This document shows positions 11,037 to 18,425 of a stretch of DNA of 34,096 nt, one piece after another. The translations under genes and the position numbers were made by a program. The notes below the pieces were generated by a model, which worked only from the letters and a program-made list of their open reading frames with translations, was not told the DNA's origin and ran no database searches. The first letter of the stretch is position 1. Each line of letters begins with the position of its first letter. Source of the DNA: Verrucomicrobiota bacterium (GTDB lineage Bacteria; Verrucomicrobiota; Verrucomicrobiia; Limisphaerales; CANJSG01); contig CANJSG010000018.1 of assembly GCA_947476875.1 (NCBI GenBank), forward strand, positions 1-34,096, in the 5' to 3' direction.

Positions 11037-12287
11037 ATGGCCTCCCACGCCAAAGAAGAAGTCGCAACGCTGAAGCTCGCTCCGATCTGGAGCAAGCTGC
11101 CGCTCATCCTGACCATCGTCGGTCTGGTGGTTGGTGCCGCCGCCTTCCTTTTCAACAAGGACCACGGCAAGCAGCTCGCCTACTCCTACCTGACCGCCTA
11201 CATGTTTTTCCTGAGCCTCGTGTTCGGGGGCTTGTTCCTGGTCCTGATCCATCACCTCTTCGACGCCTATTGGACCGTTCCGCTGCGGCGAATCATCGAG
11301 AATCTCGCGATGCTCGCGCCGGTCATGTTCCTTCTGTGGCTGCCGATCGTCGGCTTCGCGTGGAGCGACCAGATCCAGCTGTATCCCTGGTTCTTTGCGG
11401 ATGTCCATACGGACCATGCCCTGGCAGCCAAACAGCCGCTGTTCACACGGCAGGGCTGGGTGATCATGATCACCGCCTGTTTCGCGATCTGGACGTTCCT
11501 TGCTTGGAAGTTCCGTTCCAACACCACCGGACAGGACCGCGACGGTTCGTCTAAGTGGACCTTCAGCAATCGCGTCCATGCCGGCTACGGGATCTTCCTT
11601 TTCGCATTCTCCGGCACATTCCTCTGCTTCATGCTGATGAAGTCCCTGATGCACCAGTTCTTCAGCACGATGTATGGCGTCTACTATTTCGCCGGCAGCG
11701 TGTGGCTGACCTACGGCACGCTCTACATCATCGCCATGCTGCTTCACCGGACCGGTCCGCTGAAGGCGGTCGTGACCAAGACCACCTTCCATGACATCGG
11801 CAAGATGTTCTTCGCGTTCACGGTCTTCTACGCCTACATCACGTTCTCCCAGTATTTCCTCATCTGGAACGCCAACATGCCGGAAGAGACCTTCTGGTTC
11901 ATCCGTCGCGAGGCTGGTTCCTGGTATGGTGTCGGTATCCTGATGATCTTCGGCCATTTCTTCCTGCCCTTCCTCGTCATGCTGCGGCAGGACGCGAAGC
12001 GCAGCATCGCCGTCATCGGACCGGTGGTCGCCCTCGCCTGGGTGATCCACTACATGGACATGCAGTTCAACATCATGCCCGTCCTGCACAAGGATGGCTT
12101 CGTCCTTCACTACGGCGACATCGGCTGCATGGCCTTCATCGGAGGTATCCTCGCGATGGCATGGCTGAAACTCTTCAAGGCCAACCCGCCCTATCCTCAG
12201 AAGGATCCGCGCATGGCCGAGTGTCTCGGCGTCTACGTGCCTCCCGCGAAGGGGTCGATGGCAGCAGCCCACCTGGGCATCAAGTAA
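11037..12287 (+). CDS. actF: Alternative complex III subunit ActF, NrfD-like membrane protein
   Basis: A 416-aa polytopic membrane protein with about ten hydrophobic helices, related to ActC. Conserved-looking polar residues lie inside the membrane part, for example the 'HHLFDAYWTVPLRR' segment near residue 75 and 'SDQIQLYPWFF' near residue 113. ActC and ActF form the paired NrfD-like core of ACIII; ActF is the second membrane module and is thought to be involved in proton movement. It is the last canonical act gene here. A small membrane protein gene follows after 12 bases. Confidence 0.92.
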   Translation: MASHAKEEVATLKLAPIWSKLPLILTIVGLVVGAAAFLFNKDHGKQLAYSYLTAYMFFLSLVFGGLFLVLIHHLFDAYWTVPLRRIIENLAMLAPVMFLLWLPIVGFAWSDQIQLYPWFFADVHTDHALAAKQPLFTRQGWVIMITACFAIWTFLAWKFRSNTTGQDRDGSSKWTFSNRVHAGYGIFLFAFSGTFLCFMLMKSLMHQFFSTMYGVYYFAGSVWLTYGTLYIIAMLLHRTGPLKAVVTKTTFHDIGKMFFAFTVFYAYITFSQYFLIWNANMPEETFWFIRREAGSWYGVGILMIFGHFFLPFLVMLRQDAKRSIAVIGPVVALAWVIHYMDMQFNIMPVLHKDGFVLHYGDIGCMAFIGGILAMAWLKLFKANPPYPQKDPRMAECLGVYVPPAKGSMAAAHLGIK

Positions 12288-12299
12288 CCTTTTGAAACC

Positions 12300-12659
12300 A
12301 TGAGCAGCGAAACCAAGAAGCCGTTCGGCATCTACCTCATCGGTATCGTCGGCGCGATCGCCATCGGTTACGGGACGGTCCGCCTCGCGACTCGGCAGGT
12401 CACTCCGCCCGACATCGCCGCCCAGCGCGTCAGCGAGCGTCTCAAGTTCCGGCAGGAAGTGACGGACGCGACCACCGCGACCCTGACCAACGCCGCCATC
12501 ATCGATCCGCAGCGCGGCATCTACCGTCTTCCCATCAATGCCGCGATGGAGTTGACCCTTCGTGAGTGGCAGAACCCCGCTGCCGCCCGCAAGGTGCTGC
12601 TGGAACGGTTGGAAACCGCCACGGCCAAACTGCCCGAGAAGCCCAACGCGTTCGAGTGA
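12300..12659 (+). CDS. Small membrane-anchored protein of unknown function in the ACIII operon
   Basis: A 119-aa protein with a short polar N-terminus, one membrane helix (about residues 9-27) and a mostly helical soluble domain of about 90 residues. The most striking stretch is 'RGIYRLPINAAMELTLREW' (about residues 71-89), which looks like a conserved motif. The placement, 12 bases after actF and overlapping (GTGA) or directly touching the CcoN-like gene, says it belongs to the same complex. It has no Cys and no heme motif, so it is not an electron carrier. It may be an accessory or assembly subunit linking ACIII to the CcoN-like part. I do not recognise a named family. Confidence 0.8.
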   Translation: MSSETKKPFGIYLIGIVGAIAIGYGTVRLATRQVTPPDIAAQRVSERLKFRQEVTDATTATLTNAAIIDPQRGIYRLPINAAMELTLREWQNPAAARKVLLERLETATAKLPEKPNAFE

Positions 12660-12670
12660 GCCGCGCCTTC

Positions 12671-14107
12671 ATGCCCGCTTCACCCTCCATTCAGGCGGAA
12701 GTTGCCCGCGAGGTATCCGGCAAGTCCAACGAGGACTCCGCCGCGAAGATCCCTCTCCTCCTCTTGTCGGTTTTTGGCGCCGCCTGGTTTGTGGCATCGG
12801 CGTTCCTGTTCTTCCTGTCGGCGATGAAGATGCACGGACCCAATCTGGGCGCTGCATTCCCATTCCTTTCCTACGGCCGCCTGCAACCGGCCGCGATGAA
12901 CGCCTTTCTTTATGGCTTCCTCAGCCAGGCTGGAGCGGCGCTTGGGATTTGGATACTGGCCCGGACCGGTAAGACGAAGGTCGCACTGCCGGCAGTGTTG
13001 GCCTTTGGCGGCGTGCTATGGAACGGAACCGTTCTTGTGGGAACTTTCGGCATCCTCGCCGGCTACAACACGGGGCTGCCCTGGTTGGAAATGCCCGCCG
13101 GCGCCCAGGCGATGCTGTTCGTCGCGTCGATCGTGATCTCGGTTTGCGGGCTCCTCACCATCGCCTCTCGCACCGAGCGGACCCTGTATCCTGCTGCGTG
13201 GTTTATCATCGGCGCCCTATTGACGCTGCCTTGGATGCTTGGAACCGCTAGTTGGACGCTCCTTGGGCAGACGGTTCGCGGCGCGGTCCAACTCTCGGTC
13301 AACGGCTGGTTCATCAACAGCATGACTTGGCTCTGGTTCGGATTCCTCGGGCTAGGAGCCTTGTTCTACATCATTCCCAAGACTTCGAAGACCGGCCTCC
13401 ACAGCCGTTCGTCCGCCAGCTTCGCCTTCTGGACTCTGGCAATCCTCGCGGGCTGGGGCGGTGTCCACTCGGGCGCTCCGCTTCCGCGCTGGATCATCAC
13501 GATCAGCGAGTCGGTCAACTTGATCTTCCTCGTTCCCATCGCGCTGGTCGTCCACAACCTGTGGAATTCGACCGATGGCGAAGCGGTCTCCGAAAAGGAA
13601 TCGCTGTCCCTCCGTTATGCGCGGTTCGCCCTCACGGCGTTGATCTCCTACGCCCTGTTGAGCGTGTCGTTCTATCTGCGCAGCCGGAACCTGACCCTGC
13701 AGCTCACGTTGTTCAGCCCCGGTATCACGTTCATGCTCCTGTTCGGTTTCGTGGGTTTCTCCATCTTGGCCGGCTACAATCTGATGTTGCCGGCGCTGCT
13801 CGGACGGACCTTCAGCCTCGGAGGCATCGCCGTTTCGCTCGTCGCACTGTTCATGACCAGCATTCCGCTGATCCTCGGCGGATTGAAGCAGGCCTCGATC
13901 TGGGGCGACGAATCCAAGACCTCGGCCGATGTCGTCAAAGGCCTCGTCCCCTACATGGGCATGAGCACCCTCGGTTTTCTGACCCTGCTCGTCTTGTCCG
14001 TGCTGGTGCTGCTCCGGATCGTCCGTGAGCTCAAGACGGTCGTGCTCGAGGATTGCGGCTGCGCGACGTGGGCCTCCGACAGCTCAGAATCCAAGGAGAA
14101 GCAATGA
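12671..14107 (+). CDS. CcoN-like protein (cbb3 oxidase subunit I homologue) lacking most heme/copper ligands
   Basis: 478 aa from the ATG at 12671; a GTG at 12656 that overlaps the previous stop is an alternative start. About twelve membrane helices follow the CcoN layout, and landmarks match: 'YGRLQPAAMNA' against FGRLRPLHTNA, 'FYIIPK' against YYFVPK, 'GWGGVHSGAPLPRW' against IWAGPHHLHYTALPDW, 'LPALLGR' against IPKLFGR. By this alignment the low-spin heme b ligands become A75 and F354, the heme b3 ligand becomes I352, and the CuB ligands become N216, H266 (kept) and S267. The cross-linked Tyr becomes A260. The protein has only four histidines in all. It should not bind the usual cofactors or reduce oxygen. 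The frame is intact and ATGA-coupled to the CcoO-like gene, so it looks maintained as a structural subunit. Confidence 0.88.
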   Translation: MPASPSIQAEVAREVSGKSNEDSAAKIPLLLLSVFGAAWFVASAFLFFLSAMKMHGPNLGAAFPFLSYGRLQPAAMNAFLYGFLSQAGAALGIWILARTGKTKVALPAVLAFGGVLWNGTVLVGTFGILAGYNTGLPWLEMPAGAQAMLFVASIVISVCGLLTIASRTERTLYPAAWFIIGALLTLPWMLGTASWTLLGQTVRGAVQLSVNGWFINSMTWLWFGFLGLGALFYIIPKTSKTGLHSRSSASFAFWTLAILAGWGGVHSGAPLPRWIITISESVNLIFLVPIALVVHNLWNSTDGEAVSEKESLSLRYARFALTALISYALLSVSFYLRSRNLTLQLTLFSPGITFMLLFGFVGFSILAGYNLMLPALLGRTFSLGGIAVSLVALFMTSIPLILGGLKQASIWGDESKTSADVVKGLVPYMGMSTLGFLTLLVLSVLVLLRIVRELKTVVLEDCGCATWASDSSESKEKQ

Positions 14108-14832
14108 ACCACGGTACGCTCATCTTCCTCGGACTTCTCCTGACGTTTCTCGGCTCCTGGTCCGGGATGGTCCTCGCCCCGCAGGTCCAGATCGGGCGCC
14201 AGCAACCCGACGTCCAGCTCCAGCCCTTGAACCGTCCGCCGGCCGAGGGCGATGTCGGTGAAATCTATCCCCAAGCCCGCGCCGGACTTGCCGCGCAGGG
14301 CCGTGAGATCTACCAGCGCGAAGGGTGCTACTACTGCCACAGCCAGCAGATTTCGCCGCATCCGGCCGATGCCCGTTGGACCCAGTTGAACCGCTTCAGC
14401 GTCCATCGCGACTACCTCTTCGATCAGCCCGCGATGTTCGGCGTGCAACGTCTCGGACCCGATCTGTCCAACATCGGACTGCGGCAGCCCGACGAAAACT
14501 GGCACCTCGTCCACCTCTTTGCCCCCAACGCGTTCATGGACGGCAAAGCCGGCAACAAGTCGACCATGCCCCCGTATCCGCACCTTTTCGATTACCGGAA
14601 GATCATGCCGCAGGGCGGCTCCACTTCGGCCCTGAAGCTTCCCGAGTCCGTCATTCTCCCCAAGCAATACCAGGACGGCTACGAAGTCGTTCCGACCTCC
14701 GAAGCCCGGGCTCTGGTGGCCTACCTGAAGAGCCTCCATCAGGACGTGAACCTGTTCGAGGCGCCGATGTATGCGCCCAAGGCCAAGACCAACGTGGTCA
14801 GCCAGACCGCGACCAATGGAGCCGCAAAGTAA
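14104..14832 (+). CDS. ccoO: CcoO-like membrane-anchored monoheme cytochrome c
   Basis: 242 aa from the ATG at 14104, which overlaps the previous stop (ATGA) and has AAGGAG upstream. One N-terminal membrane helix (about residues 4-25) is followed by a cytochrome c domain. The heme motif is CYYCH (residues 75-79) in the CcoO context 'GREIYQREGCYYCHSQQ'. Further CcoO marks are 'RLGPDLSNIG' and 'KSTMPPYPHLF', whose Met is the likely sixth ligand. CcoO normally carries electrons to CcoN in cbb3 oxidases. Here its partner CcoN-like protein lacks the metal sites, so the electrons must go elsewhere. The symbol reflects homology; the function may differ. Confidence 0.88.
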   Translation: MNHGTLIFLGLLLTFLGSWSGMVLAPQVQIGRQQPDVQLQPLNRPPAEGDVGEIYPQARAGLAAQGREIYQREGCYYCHSQQISPHPADARWTQLNRFSVHRDYLFDQPAMFGVQRLGPDLSNIGLRQPDENWHLVHLFAPNAFMDGKAGNKSTMPPYPHLFDYRKIMPQGGSTSALKLPESVILPKQYQDGYEVVPTSEARALVAYLKSLHQDVNLFEAPMYAPKAKTNVVSQTATNGAAK

Positions 14833-14841
14833 CGCCGAGCC

Positions 14842-15450
14842 ATGAGCGAACTCTCCAACAAGTCTGCGGTTGAAAATGACTCGGAGCCGAAGGTGGGGCT
14901 TACCCCGGCTCCTCTCTGGGCGGTGACCCTTCTCGGGATTCTCGTCTACGCCTTGATCGTCCGTTCGATCAATTCAGGCGGGGATTTTGATCCAAATGTC
15001 TACGGACGTTTCGAAACCCCCAAAGAAGTTCAAGACGGACATCCGGCGGTCGTTCTTCCGGATTGGTTTGTTCCTGGCCGGAAAGTCTATGGCACCTACT
15101 GCGTTGGCTGCCATCAGGGCAACGGCGCCGGTGCTCCCGGCCAGTTCCCGCCCTTGGCGAAATCGGACTGGGTCAATGTGGAAGGACCGAACCGAATGGT
15201 CCGCATCGTCCTCAATGGCCTCCAGGGACCACTCAAGGTAAATGCCGTGGACTACAACAACGCGATGTTGGCTTGGCGGGACCAATTGACGGACCAGGAC
15301 ATCGCGAACGTCATCAGCTATGTCCGCAACGAGTGGGGCAACAAGGGATCCGCCGCGACCGCCGCCGAAGTGAAGGCGATCCGTGATGCGACCAAGGACA
15401 AGGGAGAGCAGTGGACCGAAGGCCAGCTCCTTCAGATCCCGGTCAAATAG
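14842..15450 (+). CDS. Membrane-anchored monoheme cytochrome c, CcoP-position subunit
   Basis: A 202-aa protein with a membrane helix at about residues 24-42 and one class I cytochrome c domain. The heme motif is CVGCH (residues 87-91). The Met in 'NNAMLAW' is the likely sixth ligand, and 'LTDQDIANVISYVRNEWGN' is the typical C-terminal helix. Canonical CcoP has two hemes; this protein has one, so it is a reduced or different third subunit. It lies 9 bases after the CcoO-like gene and is the last gene before the terminator. It probably docks with the CcoN/CcoO-like pair and moves electrons in or out in the periplasm. Confidence 0.87.
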   Translation: MSELSNKSAVENDSEPKVGLTPAPLWAVTLLGILVYALIVRSINSGGDFDPNVYGRFETPKEVQDGHPAVVLPDWFVPGRKVYGTYCVGCHQGNGAGAPGQFPPLAKSDWVNVEGPNRMVRIVLNGLQGPLKVNAVDYNNAMLAWRDQLTDQDIANVISYVRNEWGNKGSAATAAEVKAIRDATKDKGEQWTEGQLLQIPVK

Positions 15451-15474
15451 TCTCGATCCCCGGACACAGTTTCG

Positions 15475-15502
15475 AAAGGCAGCCCACCATGGCTGCCTTT
15501 TT
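15475..15502 (+). terminator. Rho-independent terminator of the ACIII operon, probably bidirectional
   Basis: A perfect 10-base stem (15475-15484 with 15491-15500, AAAGGCAGCC/GGCTGCCTTT) with a 6-base loop and a T run 25 bases after the last cytochrome gene. On the minus strand it ends in A/T too and lies just past the rsgA stop, so it can serve both converging transcripts. Confidence 0.9.
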
Positions 15503-16569
15503 CATGTCTTGCTCCAGGTTTCATCCCGTTCGAACACCAGCCGCTTCTTGATGCGGCGCTCCTGCACGGACGCCCGGCCTTGTTGGCGTCCACGAAGGAC
15601 CGCCGCCTCGGCCTTGAGCTTGAAGTAGTGCTCCAGTCGATCCACCGGGAGCGCGCCCGACTCCAAGGCCCCGCGCACGGCGCACCCGGGATCGTTCGCG
15701 TGACGGCAGGTCGTGAACTTGCACTTGAGCGAGAGCGCCTCGATGTCCGCGAACGCCTCCGCCAATTCCGCTTCCGTGATCCAGATCTGGAGTTCGCGGA
15801 TGCCCGGCGTGTCGATGGCGAGCGCGCCGTTCGGCAGCGGCATCAGCTCACGCTGCGTCGTGGTGTGGCGGCCCTTCTGGTCGTCTTCGCGGACTTCCTG
15901 CACGGGAAGCATCTCCTCGCCGCAGATGCGGTTGATGAGCGACGATTTCCCCACGCCCGAGGGACCGATCAGCACCGTGGTGTCGCGAGGGTCGAGGTGG
16001 GTGAGAACCTCCTTGTAGCCGCGCTTGCGGACGGTGCTGATGACGATGATCGGAAGATTGGGGATGGCTTTCCGCAGCAGATCGGCTCCCGACTCCGCAT
16101 TCTCCACGAGGTCCGCCTTCGTCAGCAGCAGGACGACCTTGGCCCCGGAATCCGCCGCCACGGCCACGTAACGTTCGATGCGCCGGACGTTCAGTTCGGA
16201 GGCCAGCGACGCCAGCACGAAGACGACGTCGATGTTGCTGGCGAGGATCTGTTCGTCCGTCTCATTGCCGGCGGAGTTTCGGGAAAGGCGGGTCCGGCGT
16301 TTCGTGACGTAGTGGATGACGGCCTTCTTCTCGTCTTTTGGCAGCTGGACCGCGACCCAGTCGCCCACGACAGGTCGCTCCGCATTGTTGCGCAACGCGT
16401 GACGGAGCCGTCCCGTGACCGTGGCCGGAACAAGTCCGAGCTCGGGCGTGACGATCTGGTAACCTCCACGATGTTCGATGGCCACCCGGGCGGGCACGAT
16501 CCCGGGTTTGGCGAACGGCTTGAACGCCTCCGCGTGAAACGCATTCCAGCCAAAATCTTCGAGGGTCAT
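15502..16569 (-). CDS. rsgA: Ribosome small subunit-dependent GTPase A
   Basis: A 355-aa circularly permuted GTPase. The N-terminal OB-fold (about residues 45-105, 'RPVVGDWVAV') is followed by the GTPase motifs in permuted order: G4 'LLTKADLV', then G1 'GPSGVGKSSLINR', then G3 'DTPGIREL'. A C-terminal zinc-binding region 'CKFTTCRHANDPGC' supplies the Cys/His ligands. RsgA binds the 30S subunit late in maturation and hydrolyses GTP there. Length and motif order are standard. It converges with the cytochrome operon and shares its terminator. Confidence 0.95.
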   Translation of the reverse strand: MTLEDFGWNAFHAEAFKPFAKPGIVPARVAIEHRGGYQIVTPELGLVPATVTGRLRHALRNNAERPVVGDWVAVQLPKDEKKAVIHYVTKRRTRLSRNSAGNETDEQILASNIDVVFVLASLASELNVRRIERYVAVAADSGAKVVLLLTKADLVENAESGADLLRKAIPNLPIIVISTVRKRGYKEVLTHLDPRDTTVLIGPSGVGKSSLINRICGEEMLPVQEVREDDQKGRHTTTQRELMPLPNGALAIDTPGIRELQIWITEAELAEAFADIEALSLKCKFTTCRHANDPGCAVRGALESGALPVDRLEHYFKLKAEAAVLRGRQQGRASVQERRIKKRLVFERDETWSKT

Positions 16570-16672
16570 CGGGTATTCGGACTTTGGCCTTCTATCTTCG
16601 ACATGGCGGCGAAACTGCCACGCTCACCGGAAAAGAAAACAGCGGAAGAAGCGGAAGGACGTCGGTCCGGTA

Positions 16673-16694
16673 GGGCGGACCTGCTGATCCGCCC
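16673..16694. repeat. GC-rich intergenic hairpin (GGGCGGA ... TCCGCCC)
   Basis: Two perfect 7-base arms with an 8-base loop. There is no T run, so it is not a classic terminator. It resembles the hairpins at 26795-26817 and 31971-31992 in arm sequence and placement, suggesting a dispersed intergenic element. Confidence 0.5.
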
Positions 16695-16854
16695 CATTCT
16701 CAGCAAAGACAAGCGTGCGATGTCTTTGCCGCGAGGGCTGCCGACTTCCAGATCAGGACAAGTCCCGGTGAGGCTCACGACGAGTGCGGTTCGTTGACCG
16801 GAGTCCGGACGCCCCGTTCGTCCCGCGCCGCGCTTGGGACGGAGATCAGGGCCG

Positions 16855-16878
16855 CGCGGCAGCACAGCCCTACCATGT
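16855..16878 (+). repeat. Short dispersed intergenic repeat, copy 1
   Basis: The segment with core CAGCCCTACCATGTTG matches 31944-31967 (CAGCCCTGCCATGTTG) at about 20 of 24 bases. Both copies lie in non-coding gaps and in the same orientation. No function is evident. Confidence 0.45.
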
Positions 16879-17035
16879 TGCAGGTTGCACCTGCGGCTAC
16901 TCATGTTCGGCTCCTGCGGAGCCGCAGTTGTAGATGTCGGGCTTCACGAGGCACAAAGTCGTCGCTTGGATGCTCGATGTTTCCCGTGGCGTCCAATCCC
17001 AGCCTTTTCCTTCGACACTTCGCCTTCGGCCTTCG

Positions 17036-18415
17036 TCACTTCGCCGACGCTTTCGGCAGTTCCTGCCAGAGATACGCGCCCATCCGCATGCCGGCCTTGA
17101 ACAGGTCGAGGTCGAACTTCTCGTTGGGCGAGTGCGGATTGTCGTCCGGCAATGACAGGCCCAGCAGCAACGTGTCCGCACCGAGCACTTTCTTGAAGTC
17201 GACGACGATGGGGATGGAGCCGCCCTCACGCATCACTGCCGGCTCCTTGCCGAAGGCCAGCCTGAGCGTGCGGAGCGCCGCCAGCGCAGCGGGACTGGTG
17301 GGGGAGACGAGGTAGGGTTCGCCGCCGTGGTTGTCGCCGAACTCGATCTTCACCGTGGGTGGACAGATCTTCCTCAGGTGCGCGGTGATCAACTTCTGCG
17401 CCTTCTTCGGCGTCTGGCCCGGCACGAGGCGGAAGGTCAGCTTCGCGCTCGCCCACGAAGGCACGATGGTCTTGCTGCCCTTGCCCTGGTAACCGCTGGT
17501 CAGGCCGTTGATCTCGACCGTGGGCCGGGCGCTTTTGCGTTCGATGGTCGTAAAACCCTTCTCGCCGAAGAGCGCCTTCACCCCGAGGAACTTCGCATAC
17601 TTCGTATCGTCGTGCGGCAGGCGTTTGAACGATTCGCGCTCGAACTTGGAGAGGGGCAGCACGTCCTTGTAGTAGCCGGGAATGGTGATGCGGCCGTCCT
17701 TGTCGCGGAGCGAAGCCAGCATCTGGCTCAGGACCATCGCGGGATTGTCCACCGTGCCGCCGAAGAGTCCGGAATGCAGGTCGCGGTTCGGCCCCGTCAG
17801 CTTCACCTCGATGGCCATGATGCCGCGCAGCGCGTAGGTCAGGGCCGGGAGGTTCTTCTGGGGAATGCCGTTGTCGGAGATGACGATGGTGTCGCACTTC
17901 AACGCGGCCCGCTGCGACTTGATGAAGGGCACCAGGTTTTTGCTGCCGACTTCCTCCTCGCCTTCGATGACGAAGGTGAGGTCGCAGGGCAGTTCGGTGC
18001 CGGTCTTGAGATAGGCCTCGACGGCTTTCAGGTGGGCGAAGTTCTGGCCCTTGTTGTCGCAGGCGCCGCGGGCGAAGAGGTTGCAGCCTTGGACGCGCGG
18101 CTCGAAGGGCGGTGTCTTCCACAGCTCGAACGGCTCGGCCGGTTGCACGTCGTAGTGGCCGTAGACCATGTAGTGCGGCTTCTTCTTCCCGACTGTGCGC
18201 GGCGTGCGGGCCACGAGGATGGGATTGCCCTTGGTCGGATGCAGCTCGGCTTCGAGGCCGATGGCGCGGCAGTGCCTCAGCAGCCAATCACCGCAGGCCG
18301 CCATGTCCTGGGCGTGCTCCGGCTGGGCGGAGACGCTGGGGAAGCGGAGGTAATCGCAGAGTTCCTTCAGGAACCGGTCGTAGTTCGCGTCGAGGTAGTC
18401 GAGGACGGCTTGCAT
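17036..18415 (-). CDS. M20-family dipeptidase
   Basis: A 459-aa metallopeptidase of the M20A dipeptidase type. Metal ligands and catalytic residues are visible in order: 'YGHYDVQP' (His87, with Asp89 supporting), 'GACDNKGQ' (bridging Asp120), 'EGEEEVGS' (general base and metal-binding Glu, about 153-155), 'ISDNG', and the C-terminal His in 'PHSPNEKFDL'. The insert 'GPNRDLHSGLFGG' belongs to the dimerisation (lid) domain of this subfamily. Such enzymes hydrolyse dipeptides in the cytoplasm; no signal peptide is present. The exact substrate is not readable. The AsmA-like gene lies 10 bases upstream on the same strand, so the two are probably co-transcribed. Confidence 0.93.
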   Translation of the reverse strand: MQAVLDYLDANYDRFLKELCDYLRFPSVSAQPEHAQDMAACGDWLLRHCRAIGLEAELHPTKGNPILVARTPRTVGKKKPHYMVYGHYDVQPAEPFELWKTPPFEPRVQGCNLFARGACDNKGQNFAHLKAVEAYLKTGTELPCDLTFVIEGEEEVGSKNLVPFIKSQRAALKCDTIVISDNGIPQKNLPALTYALRGIMAIEVKLTGPNRDLHSGLFGGTVDNPAMVLSQMLASLRDKDGRITIPGYYKDVLPLSKFERESFKRLPHDDTKYAKFLGVKALFGEKGFTTIERKSARPTVEINGLTSGYQGKGSKTIVPSWASAKLTFRLVPGQTPKKAQKLITAHLRKICPPTVKIEFGDNHGGEPYLVSPTSPAALAALRTLRLAFGKEPAVMREGGSIPIVVDFKKVLGADTLLLGLSLPDDNPHSPNEKFDLDLFKAGMRMGAYLWQELPKASAK

Positions 18416-18425
18416 CGCAGGAGGG

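Larger units (their letters stand above)
16570..17035. other. 466-base intergenic region with hairpin and short dispersed repeat
   Basis: No protein-like frame was found between rsgA and the dipeptidase gene. The region holds a GC-rich hairpin (16673-16694) and, at about 16855-16878, a 24-base segment that recurs with about 20 matches at 31944-31967. The rest is ordinary intergenic sequence and would contain the rsgA promoter on the minus strand. Confidence 0.6.

Noticed and set aside
12566-14107. Possibility that the CcoN-like gene is a frameshifted pseudogene or a misread of a normal ccoN
   Set aside because: The frame is continuous, membrane helices and landmarks are in register, and ligand losses are clean single substitutions rather than a shifted segment.
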